Positions 59,285 through 64,000 of a DNA stretch of 64,000 bases are shown here, one piece after another; within the stretch, counting starts at the first letter, position 1; every line of letters starts with the position of its first letter. The translations under genes and the position numbers were made by a program. Source of the stretch: an uncultured Sphingomonas sp. (GTDB lineage Bacteria; Pseudomonadota; Alphaproteobacteria; Sphingomonadales; Sphingomonadaceae). Below the pieces are notes generated by a model. The model was given only the letters and a program-made list of their open reading frames with translations. It was not told the DNA's origin and searched no databases. The stretch lies in NCBI RefSeq assembly GCF_913062585.1, contig NZ_CAJXWX010000002.1, positions 186,001 to 250,000 on the forward strand, read 5' to 3'.

Positions 59285-60153
59285 CGCTCGCGCCCGCACG
59301 GGCCCAGCTTCTGCAGCACGAAACGATAATCCTCGCGCGCGGCCTGGGCATTTTCCGGCGATAGCGAGGCGGTGCTGTGGTCGGGCAGCGAGGCGGGCAG
59401 GGCGCAGGCCAGGCGATACCAGAGCAGCGTGTCGCGCGCCGGAGGCGCGGCCGATTCGTCGACGATCTCGCTGAGCGCGACGGCATAACGCCGCTCCTCG
59501 CCCGGACGGCGCAGCACCGATAGCGAGACGGGGCGGTTGTTCGCGGTCGTCAGGAAGATCTGGGTCTCGCCTTCGCCCGGCAGACTGCCCGGCACGTAAA
59601 AGGCGTTGCCGACGCCGGTGATGACCGGCGGGGCGTCCGGCGACAGGGCGTCGCGGGCGATCGCCCGGCTGCGCTGCTCGGTATCGGGCGTCCAGTCGAG
59701 CTGCGCATCGGGGGCGACGAGTTGCAACTGGTCGGCGGCGCCGGGGACCCGGCGGGCATAGATCAGCACACGCATCTTCTTCAGGCGCGGCGCGCGGCCG
59801 CGCGCATCGGTCGCGGCGTCGAACAGATAGCCGACCCGCGTCGGCAGGCCGCCCGCGCCACGGATCAACGCGCCGACATCCGCCTCGACATAGGAACGCT
59901 GATGCCCCGGCGCGACTCCGGCGGCCTCGGCGCCCTTGATCGCGGTCGCCGATCGAATCGTCACATCGGCGATGACCGGGGCGGACAGGGCCAGATCGGC
60001 CAGATCGGCATAGGCCGGCCCTGTTTGCGCTACCATCGAATCACCCGGGCGCGTCGACGGCGCGGTCGGGACCTGGGCGGAAACGGGATGGGTAAGGGCG
60101 GGAATCGCCAGCGTCAAAACGCAAGCGCGAATGGCGTGGGACAGCAGATTCAT
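59260..60153 (-). CDS. Secreted protein of unknown function
   Basis: 297 residues. Signal peptide (ACVLTLAIPALTHPVSA), then a mixed alpha/beta protein with ADVTIRSATAIKGAEA, KMRVLIYARRVPG and a C-terminal helical part with two cysteines (LACALP, LGPCGRERQ). No domain I recognise; apparently a conserved sphingomonad protein. Divergent from tonB across a 214-base gap that must carry both promoters. Confidence 0.75.
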   Translation of the reverse strand: MNLLSHAIRACVLTLAIPALTHPVSAQVPTAPSTRPGDSMVAQTGPAYADLADLALSAPVIADVTIRSATAIKGAEAAGVAPGHQRSYVEADVGALIRGAGGLPTRVGYLFDAATDARGRAPRLKKMRVLIYARRVPGAADQLQLVAPDAQLDWTPDTEQRSRAIARDALSPDAPPVITGVGNAFYVPGSLPGEGETQIFLTTANNRPVSLSVLRRPGEERRYAVALSEIVDESAAPPARDTLLWYRLACALPASLPDHSTASLSPENAQAAREDYRFVLQKLGPCGRERQVPTPSN

Positions 60154-60367
60154 CGCTTCGCGCTACTCCTTTGGCCATTAACGGTACAGAAATAATTTCG
60201 TCATGGCTCGGTTGTACGTTTATTACGTCCGACAAACTGTTGCACCGCGCCACCCGTGACGATAGGGTCCAAGGCTCTGCCGCATGCCGAAAGAGCATGG
60301 CAGGAGTTTCCCACGTCCCCACGCTACGGCGAGGCGAAACTGGCAGACTGAGGAGTTTCGTTGCTGA

Positions 60368-60982
60368 ATGGCCTATACTGACCAGAAGATGTCCGGGGGC
60401 AAGGTGGTCGCGATCGTTATCGTCGTGCTCATCCATGCTGCCTTGGGCTATGCCTTCGTCACGGGGCTGGCTTACCAGTACGTGAAGAAGGCGACCGAGA
60501 AGCTCAACACGTTCGACGTGCAAGAGCCGCCGCCGACCACGGTGGTGACGCCGCCGCCCATCGTTCCGTTGCCCAGCCAGGCACCGACGATGGCGACGAC
60601 GAACGTCATCCCGCTGAGCCAGCCGACCGCACCGCCGGCTCCGCCTGCGCCGCCGGCTCCGCCTGCGCCGCCGGCACCCGTGGTGTCGAAGGCCGCCGGT
60701 CTGAAGGGTAATCCGGGTCAGTTCTTCGGTCCCGACGCCTATCCGCCCTCGGCCCAGCGCGAAGGCGCGGAAGGTCGCGTGTCGGCCAAGCTGTCGATCG
60801 GCACCGACGGGCGTGTCACCGACTGTTCGATCCTGTCGAGCAGCGGCAATCGGGCCCTGGACGACGCGACGTGCCGCATTTCGAAGGCGCGCGTTCGCTT
60901 CTCCCCGGCGCTCGATCAGGGTGGCAACCCGATCGCATCGACCTACACGCTTAACATCCGTTGGCAGCTGCCACAGGAATAA
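60368..60982 (+). CDS. tonB: Energy-transducing protein TonB
   Basis: 204 residues. N-terminal membrane anchor (VVAIVIVVLIHAALGYAFVTG with the conserved His), a periplasmic Pro-rich spacer that includes APPAPP repeats, and a C-terminal TonB domain (YPPSAQREGAEGRVSAKLSIGTDGRVTDCSI, landmark YPPSAQREG, LDDATCRI). It delivers proton-motive-force energy to TonB receptors such as the two in this window. GAGGAG lies about 11 bases before ATG 60368. Leads the exbB-exbD-exbD operon. Confidence 0.95.
   Translation: MAYTDQKMSGGKVVAIVIVVLIHAALGYAFVTGLAYQYVKKATEKLNTFDVQEPPPTTVVTPPPIVPLPSQAPTMATTNVIPLSQPTAPPAPPAPPAPPAPPAPVVSKAAGLKGNPGQFFGPDAYPPSAQREGAEGRVSAKLSIGTDGRVTDCSILSSSGNRALDDATCRISKARVRFSPALDQGGNPIASTYTLNIRWQLPQE
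60632..60680. repeat. 18-bp tandem repeat inside tonB
   Basis: CCGCCGGCTCCGCCTGCG at 60632-60649 and 60650-60667 plus a partial third copy, encoding Pro-Ala-rich repeats. Likely to vary in copy number between strains. Confidence 0.9.
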
Positions 60983-61033
60983 CGGCTAAAAGCCGAAACA
61001 ACCCAACGCTTTAGTCAGAGGACCTAACCAACC

Positions 61034-61825
61034 ATGCTCACCACCATCCTCGCCGCGGGCGGCGCCGCGGCCGGTGCCGAAAACCCCTACGGTCTCGGCC
61101 AGGCCCTGAAGGAAGGCGGCCTCATCTCGCAGTCGGTGTTCACCATCCTCTGCTTGATGTCGATCGTGTCCTTCTACATCCTGTTCTCGAAGCTGTTCGA
61201 GCAGCAGAAGATCATCAACCAGGCGAAGCGCGTTCGTCAGGGCTTCTGGTCGTCGAACTCGCTGCGCGAAGGTTCGGCCAAGCTCGAGAAGAACTCGGCC
61301 TATAAGCAGATCGTCGACGACGGTCTGGCCGCGCAGGACCAGCATTCGAAGCTGACCGATCCGGTCGAAGCGCATGACTGGCTGCACGGTTCGCTGGCGC
61401 GGTCGGAAGCCGCGATCAACTCGAAGCTGGGTGGCGGTCTCGCCTTCCTCGCGACCGTCGGTGCGACCGCGCCGTTCATCGGTCTGTTCGGTACGGTTAT
61501 CGGCATCTACCGCGCGCTCATCAAGATCGGCTCGTCGGGCCAGGCGTCGATCGACGCGGTCGCCGGTCCGGTCGGTGAAGCGCTCATCATGACCGCGCTG
61601 GGTCTCGTCGTCGCGGTTCCGGCCGTGCTCGCCTTCAACTGGCTGCAGCGTCGCAACAAGGGCATCGCCGAAGACCTGTCGTCGTTCTCGAACGACGTGC
61701 TGGGCTTCCTGGCCTCGAACGGTGCGGTCCGTCCGGCCATCGGTGCTGCCAAGCCGGCCGCCGTCAAGGCGCCTGCCGCGACCACCACGGCCGGTCAGGC
61801 CGGTGGCGTTCAGACCCGCGCCTGA
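61034..61825 (+). CDS. exbB: Proton channel protein ExbB (MotA/TolQ/ExbB)
   Basis: 263 residues. Three membrane segments: SVFTILCLMSIVSFYILFSKLF near the N-terminus and two after a cytoplasmic loop (GGGLAFLATVGATAPFIGLFGTVIGIYRALI; GEALIMTALGLVVAVPAVLAFNWL). The conserved Pro and Thr of the pore are visible. Works with ExbD to harvest proton flow for TonB. The Ala-rich tail (KPAAVKAPAATTTAGQAGG) is a sphingomonad feature. Intergenic hairpins of 99 bases follow before exbD. Confidence 0.95.
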   Translation: MLTTILAAGGAAAGAENPYGLGQALKEGGLISQSVFTILCLMSIVSFYILFSKLFEQQKIINQAKRVRQGFWSSNSLREGSAKLEKNSAYKQIVDDGLAAQDQHSKLTDPVEAHDWLHGSLARSEAAINSKLGGGLAFLATVGATAPFIGLFGTVIGIYRALIKIGSSGQASIDAVAGPVGEALIMTALGLVVAVPAVLAFNWLQRRNKGIAEDLSSFSNDVLGFLASNGAVRPAIGAAKPAAVKAPAATTTAGQAGGVQTRA

Positions 61826-61924
61826 GCCTAAGGGGGCGGGGACCGGTCCTTCGGGATACGGCCCCGCCATCCCCGCCGCCCCATTCAGGGCGGCGATAGA
61901 ATGCATGGATAGGATAGCTCTCTC

Positions 61925-62398
61925 ATGGCGATGAGCGTTGGCGGGGACTCCGCCGAGAAACCGATGTCGGAGATCAACACGACGCCCCTCGTGGACGTCA
62001 TGCTGGTTCTCCTCATCATCTTCCTGATCGCGGTTCCGGTCGTGATTCAGACCGTTCCGCTCAAGCTGCCGAACGTCCGCTTCGATCCGACGACGACGAA
62101 GCCGGAAAACGTGTCGCTCTCGGTCACCAGCGAGAACGGCCAGTGCAAGGTCTATTGGGGCCTGAGCCCCGTGACCTCGACCGAGCTGCGCGACAAGGCG
62201 GTTCAGAAGCTGAAGGCGGAAGTCGAGCGTCTTGGCCCGAACATCACGCCCGACCAGCTTCCCGAGGCGCATATTCGCGGTGACGTGAATACGCCTTACC
62301 GGTGCATCGGCGGCACCATCTATACGATGCAGTCGGCGGGTTTCTCCCGCGTCGGCTTCATCTCCGAGCCGCCCCCCGGCGGCAACCCCCGCGCCTAA
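61925..62398 (+). CDS. exbD: ExbD/TolR protein, first copy
   Basis: 157 residues. Single membrane helix with the proton-carrying aspartate: EINTTPLVDVMLVLLIIFLIAVPVVIQ. The periplasmic domain holds an extra Cys pair (GQCKVYWG, YRCIGG) that the second copy lacks. Two ExbD proteins after one ExbB is common in sphingomonads and Xanthomonas, where the second can have a separate role. Confidence 0.93.
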   Translation: MAMSVGGDSAEKPMSEINTTPLVDVMLVLLIIFLIAVPVVIQTVPLKLPNVRFDPTTTKPENVSLSVTSENGQCKVYWGLSPVTSTELRDKAVQKLKAEVERLGPNITPDQLPEAHIRGDVNTPYRCIGGTIYTMQSAGFSRVGFISEPPPGGNPRA

Positions 62399-62432
62399 TC
62401 GGCCGGGCGGACACAATAGGAGTTAGCACGCC

Positions 62433-62858
62433 ATGGCAATGAGCGCCGGATCCGATGATGGCGAGCCGATGATGGACATGAACACGACGCCGTTGATCGA
62501 CGTCATGCTCGTGCTCCTCATCATGTTCATCATCACCATCCCGATCCAGACTCACGCGGTGAAGGTCGACCTGCCGGTCAACTCGCCCAATCCTGCGCCG
62601 ATTGTGAACACCGAGAAGAACAAGATCGGTATCGACGCCGCCGGTATCGTGACCTGGAACGGTGCACCGGTCGACGAGGTCACGCTGCGCCAGTATCTGG
62701 ACAAGACCGCCGCGATGAACCCGGAACCGGAACTGCACTTCCAGCCGGCTCCCGACGCCAAATACGCCAAGGTCGACGAGACCCTGGCGCTTATCAAGCG
62801 CTCGGCGGTCAAGAAGCTGGGCTTCATCGGCAACGAGCAGTATCGCAACGACTTCTGA
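62433..62858 (+). CDS. exbD: ExbD/TolR protein, second copy
   Basis: 141 residues. DMNTTPLIDVMLVLLIMFIITIPIQTH carries the conserved membrane aspartate; the periplasmic part ends KLGFIGNEQYRNDF. About 34 bases after the first exbD, so co-transcribed. Shorter and Cys-poor compared with the first copy, which implies a distinct partner or regulatory function (inference). Confidence 0.93.
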   Translation: MAMSAGSDDGEPMMDMNTTPLIDVMLVLLIMFIITIPIQTHAVKVDLPVNSPNPAPIVNTEKNKIGIDAAGIVTWNGAPVDEVTLRQYLDKTAAMNPEPELHFQPAPDAKYAKVDETLALIKRSAVKKLGFIGNEQYRNDF

Positions 62859-62886
62859 TCCCAGCGATCAGGTCGATGACGACATG

Positions 62887-62916
62887 AGGCGGCCTCTTCG
62901 GAGGTCGCCTTTTTTT
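62887..62916 (+). terminator. Terminator of the tonB-exbBDD operon
   Basis: AGGCGGCCTC (62887-62896), TTCG tetraloop, GAGGTCGCCT (62901-62910), then a run of T. One G:U pair in a 10-bp stem. Confidence 0.92.
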
Positions 62917-63001
62917 GTGCTGGCGGGATCGGGGGAGAGGGCGGCTATGTCTTCGGGCTGCGCCTGTTACGCGCGGCTATTGGGGTGTGACATAGGGATA
63001 C

Positions 63002-63124
63002 CCGTGGCCTTCGACTTCGCTCAGGCTGAACGGCGGTTTGTCTACGATGCTCGGCCGCGCCTTCACGGCTTTGATGGGCCTATCTCCCACACCCGTTCAG
63101 CCTGAGCGAAGTCGAAGGCCACGG
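63002..63124. repeat. 32-bp dispersed repeat as an inverted pair
   Basis: 63002-63033 and 63093-63124 are perfect 32-bp inverted copies that enclose 59 bases; a third copy lies at 48850-48881. The arrangement resembles a small non-autonomous element (MITE-like) or a REP doublet. Confidence 0.85.
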
Positions 63125-63301
63125 TGAAACACTTGCACAGCGGTCCTTCCCGGCCACTCCCGTTATATGAGCCGACTAATGATCCCGCCCCGCCCCGCCC
63201 CGCCGCGCTGACGGCGGTCGGAATCCCCTTAATCGCCCCCGCCGCCGATACACCGCCCCACTAAAAGCGGCCCGAAATCGCGCGACTTCCTGACTTGCGC
63301 C

Positions 63302-63341
63302 CGTTTCACAAAAGTGACACCATAAAGTCACAAAACTGAAA
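63302..63341. promoter_or_regulatory. Partly palindromic site upstream of a small secreted-protein gene
   Basis: GTTTCA...AGTGAC and AGTCAC...TGAAAC mirror one another across ACCATA, about 16-55 bases before the start codon. This is where an operator or promoter would sit; the binding factor is unknown. Confidence 0.35.
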
Positions 63342-63356
63342 CAAAGGAGACGGGTT

Positions 63357-63716
63357 ATGCGTGGAGTCGTTTCGGTTATTCTTGTGGCGGCGGCGGGCAT
63401 GGCGACCCCGGCCATGGCCCAGGACTCGTGGCCGCAGCGCACGGGGTTTCAGCAAATCCTGGCGGGCGATTTCGCCACCGCCGAACGAACATTGCTCGAC
63501 GAGCGCCGCGCCGATCCGCGCAGTCCCGAGCTGATGCTGAATCTGGCCGCCGTCTACGCAAAGACCGGCCGCGCGGCAGATGCCCGCGCGCTCTATGATG
63601 CGGTGCTCGAGGAAAAGGCCGTCGCTCTGGACATGCCGTCGGGCGCGATCCTGTCGTCGCACACCGTCGCCCGCACCGGGCTGCGTCATCTGCCTCAGGC
63701 GATCGCCGCCCGCTGA
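63357..63716 (+). CDS. Small secreted TPR-like protein
   Basis: 119 residues. Signal peptide MRGVVSVILVAAAGMATPAMAQ, then a TPR-like pair of helices (FQQILAGDFATAERTLLDERRADPRSPELMLNLAAVYAKTG, landmark ELMLNLAAVYAKTGRAADARAL) and a C-terminal segment with SSHTVARTGLRH. AAAGGAG lies 10 bases upstream. Function unknown. Confidence 0.8.
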   Translation: MRGVVSVILVAAAGMATPAMAQDSWPQRTGFQQILAGDFATAERTLLDERRADPRSPELMLNLAAVYAKTGRAADARALYDAVLEEKAVALDMPSGAILSSHTVARTGLRHLPQAIAAR

Positions 63717-63737
63717 TTCGGACCGGTAGTTAGACCA

Positions 63738-63773
63738 GGGCAGGTCCAGGCGAATCGACGTCTGGACTTGCCC
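63738..63773. terminator. Strong hairpin between convergent genes
   Basis: GGGCAGGTCCAG (63738-63749) pairs with CTGGACTTGCCC (63762-63773), 12 bp with one G:U. No T run; lies between the small secreted-protein gene and dcd. Confidence 0.5.
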
Positions 63774-63873
63774 AATGGGTCCGGCGCGGCTCCCTATCGC
63801 CGCGCCAACCCATGGATTGGGATGTGCCTTCGACGCCGGGCGAACTGGCCAGGTCGACAGGTGATGTCGCGGA

Positions 63874-64000
63874 TCAGAGCCGCGGCAAAGTGACCCCGCG
63901 CTGCCCCATATATTTGCCCGCCCGGTCGGCATAGCTGGTCTCGCAGGGCTCGTTGCCCTTCAGGAACAGGAACTGGCAGGCGCCTTCATTGGCATAGATC
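63874..64000 (-). CDS. dcd: dCTP deaminase, 3' end only
   Basis: The last 41 codons are visible on the minus strand: [32 protein letters not shown] and RGVTLPRL. This is the conserved C-terminus of dCTP deaminase, which makes dUTP from dCTP for thymidylate synthesis. The rest lies beyond the window edge. Confidence 0.9.
   Translation of the reverse strand, partial: IYANEGACQFLFLKGNEPCETSYADRAGKYMGQRGVTLPRL

Larger units (their letters stand above)
62859..63356. other. Intergenic region between exbD and a small secreted-protein gene
   Basis: 498 bases with no convincing gene. Contains the exbD terminator (62887-62916), a 32-bp inverted repeat pair (63002-63124), a (CCCCG)n run at about 63184-63200, and a partly palindromic stretch just before the next gene (63302-63341). 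Confidence 0.7.

Noticed and set aside
63184..63200. Phase-variation tract made of CCCCG repeats
   Set aside because: The tract is short and about 150 bases from the nearest start, so a switching role cannot be supported.

Overview
The window is a high-G+C chromosomal segment from an alphaproteobacterium, most probably Sphingomonas or a close relative in the Sphingomonadaceae. The signs are an F1-only atp cluster with a very short epsilon subunit, the rpsM-rpsK-rpoA-rplQ order, two large TonB-dependent receptors in catabolic or uptake loci, purC-purS-purQ, tonB-exbB-exbD-exbD, and several copies of GC-rich intergenic palindromes. Most of the sequence is core chromosome; the accessory parts are about 20.3-30.2 kb and 30.4-47.5 kb.

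Layout. 0-1 kb: an Ada-type alkylation-response gene cut off before its methyltransferase active site, apparently joined to a LysE-like fragment. 1-7.1 kb: F1 ATP synthase operon (atpH, atpA, atpG, lipoprotein gene, atpD, secreted-protein gene, atpC). 7.3-13.8 kb: priA, a DUF333 protein, a GAF-PAS-GGDEF cyclase, a possible orphan small RNA, and an OmpR-type two-component system. 13.9-19.4 kb: small membrane protein, ribosomal protein/rpoA operon, secreted protein, guaA. 19.6-30.2 kb: TonB receptor, AspH-like hydroxylase, TPR-2OG-Fe(II) oxygenase, a degenerate sigma54-activator-like gene, a frameshifted thioredoxin, a frameshifted unknown gene and a secreted S9 (DPP-IV-like) peptidase, which together look like a peptide uptake/processing locus.

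30.6-40.4 kb is the most striking part: three translationally coupled genes encoding a 2000-residue protein (transglutaminase-like N-terminus, DUF4011, SF1 helicase, Vsr-like nuclease, DUF3320), an SbcD/YhaO-like phosphoesterase and an SbcC/YhaN-like ATPase. This reads as a composite DNA-processing, probably anti-phage, operon. Its 3' end overlaps the neighbouring GH97 gene antisense, which suggests that the operon was inserted there. 40.3-47.5 kb: a sus-like alpha-glucan locus on the minus strand (GH97, TonB receptor, LacI regulator, MFS sugar transporter) with two matching 14-bp LacI-type operators.

47.7-64 kb returns to core genes: tRNA-Arg(UCU), YhhQ/QueT-type transporter, purQ/purS/purC, an unknown secreted protein, parC, a GGDEF-EAL protein, a minus-strand run (CCA-adding enzyme, Nudix, DUF1285, GNAT), folB with a shrunken SDR-like partner, an unknown secreted protein, the TonB energising operon, a small TPR-like secreted protein and the 3' end of dcd. 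Three single-base excesses within about 1.1 kb (26.64-27.71 kb) disturb three neighbouring genes. This means either local gene decay or a poorly polished stretch of sequence.
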